Program-made: the position numbers and the translations under genes | From: CAZDAM01 sp964503595 | GTDB taxonomy: Bacteria > Muiribacteriota > UBA6191 | Length of the DNA: 18,593 nucleotides | Direction: 5' to 3' | Assembly (NCBI GenBank): GCA_964503595.1 | Contig: CAZDAM010000070.1 | Location: 1-18,593 of the forward strand | In this document: piece by piece, positions 1 through 7,270 of the stretch | How the letters are laid out: each line of letters starts with the position of its first letter | How positions within the stretch are numbered: the first letter of the stretch is position 1 | Notes under the pieces: generated by a model | The model's database searches: none | What the model saw: the letters and a program-made list of their open reading frames with translations, nothing else | Told to the model about the DNA's origin: nothing

Positions 1-1
1 C

Positions 2-526
2 CTCTACTGTGTCAAAAACGGCCTGGTCGCCCTGACTTTGAAAACACCCTCTGGTAAAGAACGGCTTTTAAGAATTTTCGGCCCCGGAAAATTTTTTGGA
101 CACCGCTCATTTCTGGCCGAAGAACCTTATCATGCTACAGCAAAAACCCTGGAAGACAGTCATCTGATCCGCATTCCCCTCAAAGTTATCAAAACGGCCA
201 TGGATCAGGATCCTGCCATTGCACTGGCCTTCATGAAAACTCTGGCCAGAGATTTAAGACATCAGGAGCTCCGGCTTCTGGCTCTTTCGGATCATCCGGC
301 CAATTCCAGAGTCGCGGCAACCCTGCTTTACCTCAACAGCCTTCAGCTGGGTCATCATTTCACCCGGGCAGAAATTGCCGAATATGCCGGGACCACCGAA
401 GCCACAGTGATCCGGGTCATCAGTAAAATGGCAAAAGAGGGTATCGTCCGGACAAGAGGCTGGAAAGTTCTTCTCAATGACAGAGAACGCCTCAAAATCA
501 TGGCTGAGGAAGAACCCAATGCCTGA
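2..526 (+). CDS. Crp/Fnr-family transcriptional regulator (5' end missing)
   Basis: The gene is cut by the left edge of the window; 174 residues remain in frame. The first ~65 are the end of a cyclic-nucleotide-binding-type beta roll: a YCVKNGLVALT strand, then GKERLLRIFGPGKFFG, the glycine-rich turn typical of this fold. A long dimerisation-type helix follows (about residues 68-95). A winged helix-turn-helix lies at about residues 119-160, with FTRAEIAEYAGTTEATVIRV as the HTH core, so the protein binds DNA. The ligand cannot be told, because most of the effector pocket lies outside the window; no Fnr-type cysteine cluster is visible in the remaining part. Its stop overlaps the start of the ankyrin gene by 8 bases, so the two are probably translated together. 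Confidence 0.9.
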   Translation, partial: LYCVKNGLVALTLKTPSGKERLLRIFGPGKFFGHRSFLAEEPYHATAKTLEDSHLIRIPLKVIKTAMDQDPAIALAFMKTLARDLRHQELRLLALSDHPANSRVAATLLYLNSLQLGHHFTRAEIAEYAGTTEATVIRVISKMAKEGIVRTRGWKVLLNDRERLKIMAEEEPNA

Positions 527-1469
527 AACTGAAACCCCCCGCCAGAAATACCGTCACCTGGATACCCTTCTGCCTTCTGAGGACCCAAAAGAAAACCTGG
601 TTCTTTCCCGCCTGGCTCTGATTCAGCGTAATCTGGACCCTGCCTGCCGGGATCGACTGGACTTTCTGCAGGGGTGGTGCCAGAACCAGCTGACTCTCAA
701 GCCTGTGATTCTGGCCGTTGAGCCCGCCCTGCGCTGCCTGGCAGCAGGCTTTAAAAGCCACCGCCACGATCTCGCCCTGCTCGGCTCCCAAGGACTTTTG
801 AAAATTCATGCCGCCCATCCAGCCAGTCTTTTCCTTCTAAGGCTCAAATCTGCAGAAGGCATCCTTGCCGATTCCCCTCAGGAATTCAGAGAAGCGGCCA
901 AACAATGCCTGGAGCAGATTCAGAAAGTCGGAAGGAATCCAGCTTCATCCCTGTTTGAACTGCTTTATAGCGGTGGCGATGAAGTCTCCTGCCTCCGGTT
1001 GCTGGAAAATCCCGCCTCGGCCTATGAAATCGAATATGAAGAGGACAACTGCCTGGAGCTTGCGATCCGCAGGAATTTTCCTGCCCTCACAACCGAACTG
1101 ATTCAGCTCGGCTATCCACTAATGCTTCGCGGAGCCATGGGCCGCACCCCTCTTCACGCCGCCGCTGTTAACGGAAATACGGCCCAGGTTCAGCTTCTGA
1201 TTGCCGCTGGCTCACCTCTGAACCTGCTGGATCTTGATGGTCAAAGCCCGGCCCATCTGGCAATTCTCGAAAACAGGATCCAGGTTCTGGAGCTTCTCCT
1301 GAAAGCCGGCCTTGATGCAAATCTTCTGAACTCTGAGCTCGAACCCCTAAGCCTGCTGGCCGCACGCCAGAAAATGGACACCACCCTGAAGCTCCTTCAG
1401 GATCATGGAGCTGACTTTAAAATCGCTTCTCCATCCTGTGAATCTGCTTATTCCCTAGGTTATTCATAA
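519..1469 (+). CDS. ankyrin-repeat protein
   Basis: This is a 316-residue protein. I chose the ATG at 519 because GAGGAAG lies 6 bases before it; an in-frame ATG at 477 lies deep inside the upstream gene and has no such site. The C-terminal half carries ankyrin repeats: a clear one at about residues 207-239 (GRTPLHAAAVNGN), a second at 240-272 (GQSPAHLAILENR), a weaker one at 273-303, and probably a degenerate one at 176-205. The first ~170 residues are helical and unrecognised. There is no signal peptide or membrane segment, so it is probably a cytoplasmic protein-binding module. The 8-base overlap with the Crp/Fnr gene suggests it works with, or is controlled alongside, that regulator. Its stop overlaps the end of the convergent membrane-protein gene by 6 bases. 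Its partner is unknown. Confidence 0.88.
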   Translation: MPETETPRQKYRHLDTLLPSEDPKENLVLSRLALIQRNLDPACRDRLDFLQGWCQNQLTLKPVILAVEPALRCLAAGFKSHRHDLALLGSQGLLKIHAAHPASLFLLRLKSAEGILADSPQEFREAAKQCLEQIQKVGRNPASSLFELLYSGGDEVSCLRLLENPASAYEIEYEEDNCLELAIRRNFPALTTELIQLGYPLMLRGAMGRTPLHAAAVNGNTAQVQLLIAAGSPLNLLDLDGQSPAHLAILENRIQVLELLLKAGLDANLLNSELEPLSLLAARQKMDTTLKLLQDHGADFKIASPSCESAYSLGYS

Positions 1470-2543
1470 GCCAAGAGCAGGCAGCATCCTAAGCTCAAGG
1501 GCCTGCCTTTCCCGGCCCGCTCTCTGGTAAGTCGGTTCAAACTCAGTGGCTTCCAGATTCAGATAGGATTTTACCGTGAAATGAAATCGGGGCAGCCCTT
1601 CCAGCTTTTTCAGGTTGCTCAGAGCAGGTCCATTCTGATCCAGCTGAATCTGGCGTTTGATCCACAAGAACATAGCTTCATCCCAAAGATGGGAATGCAT
1701 CGACTCCAGACGCTGAACCAGAACCTTCATTTCCTCCGAACCGGCTTCCAGGCTGTAAAGACAAACCACAGCCCGGTACAGGGCTTCATCTCTTAGGGGA
1801 GCTCCCGGATTTTCGGCCACTGCCAGGAAATGATCCAAGGCCTCCTGAAAGCGCCTTTGGCGCTTCATCTCGATCACTCCCATGCGGAACCGGGCCCCCA
1901 TCCAGAGTCTTGCCGATTCCTTGGGAATCGTGGAAAAAGCACTGATTGCTTCTTCATTACGGCCAAAGCCCTGCAGGGCCATGCCTTTCAGATAAGTCAG
2001 GTTGTCTGCTCTTTGGGCAAACATGAACCAAAGACCCAAGCCTGCCAGAGCAACCATCCCAAGAAGGGTTCCACGGGCAGCCAGTCGGGCCGGACGGGCC
2101 ATATGCTGGAACTTGAGTTTGGGAACCCAGGTAAAGAAGCCGTCCAGAAACAGGAGGGTTCCCGAGGAGAAAATCATCAGGAAGATGATGTAGAGGAAGG
2201 GTGTGAATGCATCAATTGGAAGCTGCATGATCTGGCGGAACCAGCTGGCTTCTCCAAGAGCTTCTGCCCCCCCGATCACGATCAGGACCAATCCCAGAAG
2301 AGACGCCATATACATCAGGGGCTCAAGCCAGAGCCTCACCAGAAACCAGTCCGAGTGATAAGCCCTCAGATAACGCCGATGTACCCATGAATGCAGCATG
2401 GACAAAAGAAAGGAGAGAAGAATCCAGACAATCAGGCAGGGAGGATAGGAGAGCAGAAAACTGCCCTTGTAAAGGAGGCAGTAAACCCATATCAGCAAAA
2501 AGTGAAGGGCGGAAGTTTTCAGGAACTCACCAAGGCTGGGCAT
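1464..2543 (-). CDS. polytopic membrane protein with TPR-like C-terminal tail
   Basis: The 359-residue protein has about five hydrophobic segments (near residues 9-26, 31-51, 72-93, 110-136 and 156-176). A soluble helical region (about 180-335) has TPR-like pairs, for example the helix containing NEEAISAFSTIP and the one containing RRFQEALDHFLAVAENP. TPR regions normally bind other proteins, so it may scaffold a complex at the inner membrane; I recognise no enzyme motif. The ATG at 2543 is the furthest possible start, since a stop codon lies two codons upstream. A GAAGG touches the ATG, too close for a normal SD. A TGATATCTT extended -10-like element ends 7 bases before the ATG, so the message may be almost leaderless. 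The gene is divergent from the exported-protein gene at 2716. Confidence 0.8.
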   Translation of the reverse strand: MPSLGEFLKTSALHFLLIWVYCLLYKGSFLLSYPPCLIVWILLSFLLSMLHSWVHRRYLRAYHSDWFLVRLWLEPLMYMASLLGLVLIVIGGAEALGEASWFRQIMQLPIDAFTPFLYIIFLMIFSSGTLLFLDGFFTWVPKLKFQHMARPARLAARGTLLGMVALAGLGLWFMFAQRADNLTYLKGMALQGFGRNEEAISAFSTIPKESARLWMGARFRMGVIEMKRQRRFQEALDHFLAVAENPGAPLRDEALYRAVVCLYSLEAGSEEMKVLVQRLESMHSHLWDEAMFLWIKRQIQLDQNGPALSNLKKLEGLPRFHFTVKSYLNLEATEFEPTYQRAGRERQALELRMLPALGL

Positions 2544-2550
2544 CCTTCAA

Positions 2551-2559
2551 AAGATATCA
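2551..2559 (-). promoter_or_regulatory. possible extended -10 element (TGATATCTT)
   Basis: On the minus strand the sequence reads TGA-TATCTT, followed by TTGAAGG and the ATG of the membrane-protein gene. The hexamer matches TATAAT at 4 of 6 positions and carries the TGn extension. Standard spacing would put +1 one base before the ATG. No clear -35 was found. Confidence 0.4.
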
Positions 2560-2594
2560 CCAGACTATTCACAATGAAAAGGCGCCTGCCTTGC

Positions 2595-2613
2595 TGGATC
2601 AGCAGCAGATCCA
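2595..2613. promoter_or_regulatory. inverted repeat in a divergent intergenic region
   Basis: TGGATC and GATCCA are perfect 6-base arms separated by 7 bases. They lie in the 172-base gap between the divergent genes at 2543 and 2716. Size and place would suit an operator for a dimeric regulator. No function is shown. Confidence 0.25.
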
Positions 2614-2715
2614 TACAGTACTTTCACAAATGACAGCCATTTTGTTAGATTCTTGGCCTGAACCACCTTCCTGCCGATAGATCTCTGGAAAGTTATTAAC
2701 AATTGTGAATTCTTT

Positions 2716-3615
2716 GTGAAAAAGTCAATCTTTTTTCTTCTTCTCATCCAGATTTCTCCTGCGGAAGAAACCCGTCCCTGGTGGGTCCTTTCGGCAAGGG
2801 AATTTGTCCTCTCCATCAAGGACCGTGGGTTTCGGCGTGATCTGAAGGAAGTCCCCCGCAATCAATGGGATTTCTGGCATTTTGCTGCTGCCTGGATGGA
2901 TGAGGAATCCGATCGCAACCGGATGAAAATCGCGCGCTGGTACTATGAGGAACGCGGTAATCATACCTATCGCCTTCCTGCCCTGATGCTATTCTATGAA
3001 CCCTGGCACCCACCCGGATTCAAGCGCGATGCCGAACTCATGGATTTTCTCCACAACCATTTCCATGAGCCGGCTGTACTGGGGCTTTTTTTCTACCGGG
3101 CCGCCGTGGCCGTCGACCGCCTCTTTCCCAAAGTCACGATGGAAATCATTACCCAGAAGCTCTATGACAAAGAAACACTGCACACTCCAGAACTGGGAAC
3201 CCTTATTTTTTTGGATTTCCTGCTGGCCCATGAATGGGGAAGAACCCGAAGGGACACCATACGAGCCCTGCTTTTAAAAATCTGGCAGCGGGAAATCCTT
3301 CTGGATACAGAACTTTATGCCCGACATCAGGGCTTCATACGTAAGGTTGTCAGTTTCTATAGTGGCTACGGCATGGGAAGATCTCCCGTAGATCCTGATT
3401 CCATCAATTTTCTACTGGCCCGCCATCACCTTTTCTGCAACCTGGGAACCTGTGGAATGGGAAAGGCCCTGAAAGATCTCGAAGTCAATTTTATTCTGCC
3501 CCCCAAGGCCTTCACCCTGCCGGACTCCTTTCCTATGCAGGATCCCATCCCGCTGGAAGGCCCTCCGCAAAGCCCCTTCTGGACAAAAACAGACAAAAAC
3601 AGATCAAAAAACTAA
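2716..3615 (+). CDS. exported protein of unknown function
   Basis: This 299-residue protein begins with a GTG codon. The first ~16 residues (MKKSIFFLLLIQISPA) form a short Sec signal peptide: two lysines, a hydrophobic core and an alanine before EE. There is no lipobox cysteine, so a periplasmic or outer-membrane location is likely. The mature part is rich in aromatic and basic residues. It contains a tryptophan/histidine-rich stretch near residues 50-100 and two cysteines, C241 and C246 (FCNLGTCG), that could form a disulfide. The last ~35 residues are rich in proline and polar residues and look unstructured. I do not recognise the family. There is no obvious SD; the start rests on the signal peptide. 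It is followed after 47 bases by a small gene and probably shares its transcript. Confidence 0.75.
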   Translation: MKKSIFFLLLIQISPAEETRPWWVLSAREFVLSIKDRGFRRDLKEVPRNQWDFWHFAAAWMDEESDRNRMKIARWYYEERGNHTYRLPALMLFYEPWHPPGFKRDAELMDFLHNHFHEPAVLGLFFYRAAVAVDRLFPKVTMEIITQKLYDKETLHTPELGTLIFLDFLLAHEWGRTRRDTIRALLLKIWQREILLDTELYARHQGFIRKVVSFYSGYGMGRSPVDPDSINFLLARHHLFCNLGTCGMGKALKDLEVNFILPPKAFTLPDSFPMQDPIPLEGPPQSPFWTKTDKNRSKN

Positions 3616-3662
3616 TGGCAGGACCAGCGGGTGCCGATAGAATTACAGGAAGGGAGAAATCC

Positions 3663-3941
3663 ATGAAACTAAGCTTCAAAAACCAAATCGAGAATAGGGA
3701 AATTACGGTCTTTCAGGAACCCGATTTTGAGGTTCGCATTGCCCCTCTCAGGCACACAGTCAGCCCCAGGGCCACAACAAAAAGCCTGAGAAAAGTTCAC
3801 AGCCCCGTTAGTCGGGAAACCGTCATGCAGGCTGCAGCCCTTCTGCGTGAAATGGCCCTTGCCATGCCTGGAACCACTTCCCGCGCCCAGGCCAATATCA
3901 CCAGGGAACGAGCCCGTACTCTTCTGGATATTGAAGTCTGA
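3663..3941 (+). CDS. small basic protein of unknown function
   Basis: A 92-residue protein. The frame could be extended to an ATG at 3615 that overlaps the preceding stop. I chose 3663 because AGGAAGGGAG (3647-3656) lies 6 bases before it, one of the strongest ribosome-binding sites in the window. The protein has no cysteines, no membrane segment and no signal peptide. The N-terminal half has short beta-type stretches (EITVFQ, DFEVRIAPL). The C-terminal half is probably helical (about residues 50-90). It is likely co-transcribed with the exported protein upstream and ends 15 bases before a strong terminator. I recognise no family. Confidence 0.7.
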   Translation: MKLSFKNQIENREITVFQEPDFEVRIAPLRHTVSPRATTKSLRKVHSPVSRETVMQAAALLREMALAMPGTTSRAQANITRERARTLLDIEV

Positions 3942-3955
3942 AGAAAATAAACATG

Positions 3956-3988
3956 AAAAAGCCCCCACCTGAATGCGGGGGCTTTTTT
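3956..3988 (+). terminator. Rho-independent terminator
   Basis: GCCCCC (3961-3966) pairs with GGGGGC (3977-3982). The stem is extended by an A-run on the left and a run of six T on the right. It lies just after the stop at 3941. The A-run could make it act weakly in the other direction too. Confidence 0.9.
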
Positions 3989-4259
3989 CTATTTCACCTG
4001 GAATGAAACGAGCCCCGAACGAATCGGGGCTCTCATATTCCCACTTACAGAATATCTCGCACCGGGTGCTCCTTTTTCTTCAGATGGGTTGATTTGTTTT
4101 GCCTTCGGAAGATTCCAGACTTCAAAACAGTGCGATTCTATAAAGCATGCCCCTGGTTTGCAAGTTCAAGGACAACTTTTTCCCCTGAATACAATTTTCG
4201 TCCTTCGCACAACCAAAAGCCCGTGTTAGATTGAGGACCGAGATCAAACCGAGGAAATT
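3989..4259. other. non-coding gap with leader of the lysine-rich gene
   Basis: Together with the terminator before it, this is a gap of about 318 bases without a convincing gene. A long minus-strand frame starting at 4646 runs through its right part but is an antisense shadow of the gene at 4260. The gap holds one further hairpin (4010-4032) and a -10-like TACAAT at 4190-4195, about 65 bases before the next start. No convincing -35 lies at normal spacing. I recognise no known structured RNA. Confidence 0.45.
4010..4032. terminator. GC-rich hairpin, possible second terminator
   Basis: GAGCCCCGA (4010-4018) and TCGGGGCTC (4024-4032) form a perfect 9-base stem with a 5-base loop. It lies 22 bases after the preceding terminator. 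The T-tract on either strand is poor, so it could be a back-up terminator, a stabilising hairpin or a protein site. Confidence 0.45.
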
Positions 4260-4619
4260 ATGGCCAAAGCAGGACAAGTCGTACCGATTAAACTCTCCAA
4301 GCTGGAGCAGAAAAGCCTTCTGAAATTTCTTGAAGAAATGCTGAAAGGACTGGATCGGGAGAAAGAAAACGTTTCTGAACGAGAGTTTGAACTTTCCCGC
4401 AAAATGCTCAAGCAAACCACCAAGAAGGTGCGCAAGGCATCCCCAGGAGAAACCTTCACCCTGGATGCCGTCAATTACCAGTTCCTGAAAGCAAGCCTTG
4501 CCAGAGTGGTCGAGCACAACCGCACCGCTTTCAAGGACATGTTTTTCCTCAAACGCTGGTTCATGAAGCTTTTGAGCAAGAACTACGAACACCTGCTTCA
4601 GGTCATCGAACGCCGGTAG
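4260..4619 (+). CDS. lysine-rich helical protein of unknown function
   Basis: This 119-residue protein starts at an ATG preceded by GAGGAA (4251-4256). It is strongly charged and predicted helical: SKLEQKSLLKFLEEMLKGLD, then a Lys/Arg-rich centre (KQTTKKVRK), then a C-terminal helix rich in aromatic and basic residues (KDMFFLKRWFMKLLSKN). There are no cysteines, no signal peptide and no membrane segment long enough to be convincing. The basic character would fit binding to nucleic acid or a membrane surface, but this is inference. It stands alone between a terminator on the left and a convergent gene on the right, with only 4 bases between the two stops. I do not recognise the family. Confidence 0.7.
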   Translation: MAKAGQVVPIKLSKLEQKSLLKFLEEMLKGLDREKENVSEREFELSRKMLKQTTKKVRKASPGETFTLDAVNYQFLKASLARVVEHNRTAFKDMFFLKRWFMKLLSKNYEHLLQVIERR

Positions 4620-4623
4620 CTCC

Positions 4624-5772
4624 CTACACCCGCAGAACTTCTTCAAGGGTGGTTTCGCCCCTTAGCAGGGCCTCACAGCACTTTTCCCGAAAACTGCGAT
4701 GGCTCTGGCGCTCAAGTTCTTTGGAAAAACCACTCGGATCAGAGCTTCGGATGGCATCCTTCATGGCTTTGTTCAGATGCAGGAATTCATAGACTGCCAG
4801 CCGTCCCCGATAGCCGGTATGATTGCATTTCGGGCATCCCCGGACTTCCTGAACCCTTGCGTTGGCCTCAAGCCCCAGCATTTCTGCAGTGTGAGCGTCC
4901 AGTTCTGTCTCCTGGCAACAGTCCGGACAGGTTTTTCTCAGTAGCTTCTGGCAGACTACCGTACTGAGAGCCGAGGCCAGCAGAGCCGGATTGGCCCCCG
5001 CCCCCAAAAGCCGCTCCACTGCTTCCTGCGGACCTGTCACATGCAGGGATGAAATCACCAGATGACCTGTCACAACTGCCTTCAGCATCAGATCCACACT
5101 CTGGGATTCCCGGACTTCTCCAACATAAAGAACATCCGGATCATGGCGCAGGACACTTTTGATCGCAGCCGGAAAATCCAGGCCGAACCGGGGCTGAATC
5201 TGGGTCTGGGCCACTCCGGGAAGAGCATATTCAATCGGATCTTCCACCGAATGAACGCTCAGAATCTTGCGGGCTGCCAGTTCCTGAACCGCAGTATAAG
5301 CCGTGGTTGTCTTTCCACTTCCAGTCGGGCCACAGAAAAGAACCAGCCCAAAGGGAACCGACAGGGCCTGATGAAAATCCCTGAGATCCGCAGGATCCGG
5401 AAAGATTCTCTCCGGGGGTACAATCGCCCTCTCCTGCCTCGGGATTCTCAGAGTCAGCTTTTCTCCAAAAATCGTGGGAAGCGTCGCCAGGCGGATGTCC
5501 ATCGTCCCGGCATCCACTTTCAGCTTGATCCTGCCATCCTGGGGCAGCCGGGTTTCTCCCACATCAAGCATGGACATTTCCTTGGCCGAGGCCAGGATCT
5601 TCTGATAGACCTCCGGTTTGATTTCCTCTTCCTTCAGAAGTCCTCCTTCTCCTCTGGCCAGAAGCCAGCAGGAAGCCTCCTGGGGGAGAAAATGAATGTC
5701 GGAAATCTCCTCCCGCTTCAGCAGTTTTTCAATTGCATTCAGAAATTCATTGGCTGTAGACATCGGATCCAT
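4624..5772 (-). CDS. GspE/PilB-family secretion ATPase, short form
   Basis: This 382-residue protein has the motifs of type II secretion/type IV pilus ATPases in order: Walker A GPTGSGKT (148-155), Asp box SVEDPIEY (about 175-182), atypical Walker B DPDVLYVGEVR (212-222 region), a His-box-like SSLHVTG, and a zinc site made of two CxxC pairs (C282/C285 and C313/C316). The zinc site points to the GspE/PilB branch rather than PilT. GspE and PilB are usually 500 residues or more; here the N-terminal docking domain is missing, leaving the N2 domain and the ATPase core. AAGGAG lies 6 bases before the ATG. It is the last gene of the regulatory operon, 17 bases after the preceding gene. No other secretion or pilus gene is in view, so the machine it drives is unknown. 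Confidence 0.9.
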   Translation of the reverse strand: MDPMSTANEFLNAIEKLLKREEISDIHFLPQEASCWLLARGEGGLLKEEEIKPEVYQKILASAKEMSMLDVGETRLPQDGRIKLKVDAGTMDIRLATLPTIFGEKLTLRIPRQERAIVPPERIFPDPADLRDFHQALSVPFGLVLFCGPTGSGKTTTAYTAVQELAARKILSVHSVEDPIEYALPGVAQTQIQPRFGLDFPAAIKSVLRHDPDVLYVGEVRESQSVDLMLKAVVTGHLVISSLHVTGPQEAVERLLGAGANPALLASALSTVVCQKLLRKTCPDCCQETELDAHTAEMLGLEANARVQEVRGCPKCNHTGYRGRLAVYEFLHLNKAMKDAIRSSDPSGFSKELERQSHRSFREKCCEALLRGETTLEEVLRV

Positions 5773-5789
5773 TGCTTGCTCCTTGGATT

Positions 5790-6206
5790 TCAGATCACCT
5801 GAGAATTCAGGAATTCATCAAAATCAATCACGTTACCGGTTTTGCGCTGCGAAGGTTCGGCCGGTTTTTGCCGGCTCATCCACTCCGCAAGAGCCTGCCT
5901 GCTGAAGCGAAGTTTCGAACCGATTTTCTGGTGAGGGATCTGACCCAGCCCCTGGGCAAGATCCTCTTCGGAAATTTTCAGGAAAGCGGCTGCTTCCGTG
6001 AAGTTCACCACATCCGAATCAGGGCTTTCCCTCCTCACACCTTCCCCCCATTCTCCAAGAGCGGCAAGAACCCTGCGCATGGCATGAAGCTCATCACGAA
6101 GTTCCTGATCTTCTTCCATCGCTTTTCTGATGTCAGATTCAAGCTGAAGATCTGCTTCCCCGAACAGAAAATCCATGCGCTCTTCTTCATTGAAATGACG
6201 TTTCAC
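5790..6206 (-). CDS. anti-sigma-like N-terminus joined to an excisionase-type HTH
   Basis: This 138-residue protein has two parts. Residues 1-55 are acidic and helical (MDFLFGEAD, EEDQELRDELHAMRRVLAAL), resembling the start of anti-sigma factors encoded beside ECF sigma genes; it has no zinc-binding HxxxCxxC and no membrane helix. Residues 66-111 form a MerR/excisionase-type helix-turn-helix: NFTEAAAFLKISEEDLAQGL, then IPHQKIGSKLRFSRQALAEW. The tail is polar. The GTG start overlaps the sigma-factor stop as GTGA, and AGGAGG lies 5 bases before it, so the start is firm. The likely role is to control or partner the sigma factor, perhaps while binding DNA itself. The anti-sigma reading is an inference from place and shape; the HTH is much firmer. 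Confidence 0.75.
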   Translation of the reverse strand: MKRHFNEEERMDFLFGEADLQLESDIRKAMEEDQELRDELHAMRRVLAALGEWGEGVRRESPDSDVVNFTEAAAFLKISEEDLAQGLGQIPHQKIGSKLRFSRQALAEWMSRQKPAEPSQRKTGNVIDFDEFLNSQVI

Positions 6207-6685
6207 AAAAGCCTCCTCTGGAGCTCTTTCAAAGCCTTGTAAAGGCGGGATTTCACTGTGGAGGGCGGGAGATTCAAAACGGCCGCCGTCTCCTGGAAGC
6301 TCAGATGCTGATAGAATTTCAGAAGTACAATCTCATAAAGATCCGGCTCAAGCGTCTGAAGAGCTTTTCGCACCCTCAGACCTTCGAGCCTGTGCTCCAC
6401 CAGACTTTCCGCACTGGGGCCCTCCAAAGAGCCATCTTCAAGATACCCTCTGCCCACCAGCCTTCCCTGGCGTGCCAGCCAGCGATTCCGCTCATTCCTG
6501 GCAATGGTATAGACCCAGGGAAGAATCTCCCGATTCGGATCAAGCCTCTCCCAGGACTGCCACAGTCTGAGCTGAATTTCCTGCATGACATCATCCAGAT
6601 CCGGACGCAGAATCCCGCCCCGGATCAGATAGCTTCGAATTTTTGGCTCAAGCCTGGAATAGACAGTCTCAAAATTTGGTTTCAA
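6203..6685 (-). CDS. ECF-type RNA polymerase sigma factor
   Basis: This is a 160-residue sigma-70 factor with only regions 2 and 4. Region 2 lies at about residues 5-73: DLDDVMQEIQLRLWQSWERL, then the region ending WVYTIARNERNRW. Region 4 lies at about 104-157: YEIVLLKFYQHLSFQETAAV, then LPPSTVKSRLYKALKELQRR, the -35-binding helix-turn-helix. I chose the TTG at 6685 because GGAGGAAG lies 5 bases before it; the frame can be extended 13 codons to another TTG at 6724, but that stretch contains the SD and looks non-coding. It sits directly between the LuxR-type regulator and the anti-sigma-like/HTH gene, the usual arrangement of a sigma factor with its regulator. Confidence 0.92.
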   Translation of the reverse strand: MKPNFETVYSRLEPKIRSYLIRGGILRPDLDDVMQEIQLRLWQSWERLDPNREILPWVYTIARNERNRWLARQGRLVGRGYLEDGSLEGPSAESLVEHRLEGLRVRKALQTLEPDLYEIVLLKFYQHLSFQETAAVLNLPPSTVKSRLYKALKELQRRLL

Positions 6686-6739
6686 ATCGCTTCCTCCACC
6701 CTGTTTTACCCGGACTCTGTTCAAGTGGACGAAAAAAAA

Positions 6740-7270
6740 TCATTCCCCGGCTTTGATCCTCAGAAGATCTCCCAGAAAAAACCCGGCAAGTTCACTACGG
6801 CCATGCAGGCCCGATTTCGCGTAAATCACGGAAGACTGGGTTCTGGCCGTCTTTTCGGAGATTCTGCGGATAGCGGCAATTTCTTTCATGCTTTTGCCTT
6901 CAAGAAGACTCCAGGCCACCTGGGTCTCGGCAACTGTCAGCTCCCAGAGGCGGAACTGCTCCTCGATCATCTTGCGCAGCTCTTCCACCGATGATGCCGA
7001 CTTTCTGCGGTATTCCTGCAAATCACCGGTGGCCTTTCTGAGTCGCTCTTCCGTGAATTCCAGTACATGACGGGACCGGATGGACTCCTTCAGAAGCAGG
7101 AACACGCCAAAAACTCCTCCAGCTGCAAGCAGAAATTCAAGGGCCAGATGAGGCCAGCGGGCACCCTCCCCCATGTCTGTCCAGATATCTGCAAGTGCAA
7201 GCAGGGTTACAAGACTCAGAATCACACTCAGATACCAGCGCTCGGCCCGGCTCAGATCCAGTTCAGTCAT
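6740..7270 (-). CDS. membrane-anchored LuxR-type transcriptional regulator
   Basis: A 176-residue protein with two N-terminal membrane helices (about residues 13-31 and 42-61), a likely coiled coil (70-108), and a C-terminal LuxR/GerE helix-turn-helix (about 110-172). The last begins LTVAETQVAWSLLEGKSMKE and continues IAAIRRISEKTARTQSSVIY. It would bind DNA from the inner membrane, with the coiled coil giving dimerisation. There is no receiver or ligand domain, so the signal must come through the membrane part or a partner. The ATG at 7270 is preferred over the one at 7276 because AGAGG then lies 6 bases upstream. It overlaps the end of the preceding membrane-protein gene by 8 bases, so that protein is a good candidate for its sensor partner. 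Confidence 0.87.
   Translation of the reverse strand: MTELDLSRAERWYLSVILSLVTLLALADIWTDMGEGARWPHLALEFLLAAGGVFGVFLLLKESIRSRHVLEFTEERLRKATGDLQEYRRKSASSVEELRKMIEEQFRLWELTVAETQVAWSLLEGKSMKEIAAIRRISEKTARTQSSVIYAKSGLHGRSELAGFFLGDLLRIKAGE

Noticed and set aside
3663..3941. The small protein's end (RAQANITRERARTLLDIEV) recalls the flagellin C-terminus or FlgM
   Set aside because: The likeness rests on a few residues (AQAN, LL). The length is wrong for flagellin, the FlgM pattern is absent, and no flagellar gene is near.
3953..4006. Tiny frame MKKPPPECGGFFLFHLE
   Set aside because: It coincides with the terminator hairpin and has no SD.
4122..4646. 174-codon minus-strand open frame
   Set aside because: It is antisense to the 119-residue gene at 4260, which has a good SD and a natural composition; the minus frame reads like noise and has no ribosome-binding site.
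6686..6724. 13-codon longer form of the sigma factor
   Set aside because: The stretch holds the SD of the TTG at 6685 and its residues do not look like sigma region 2.
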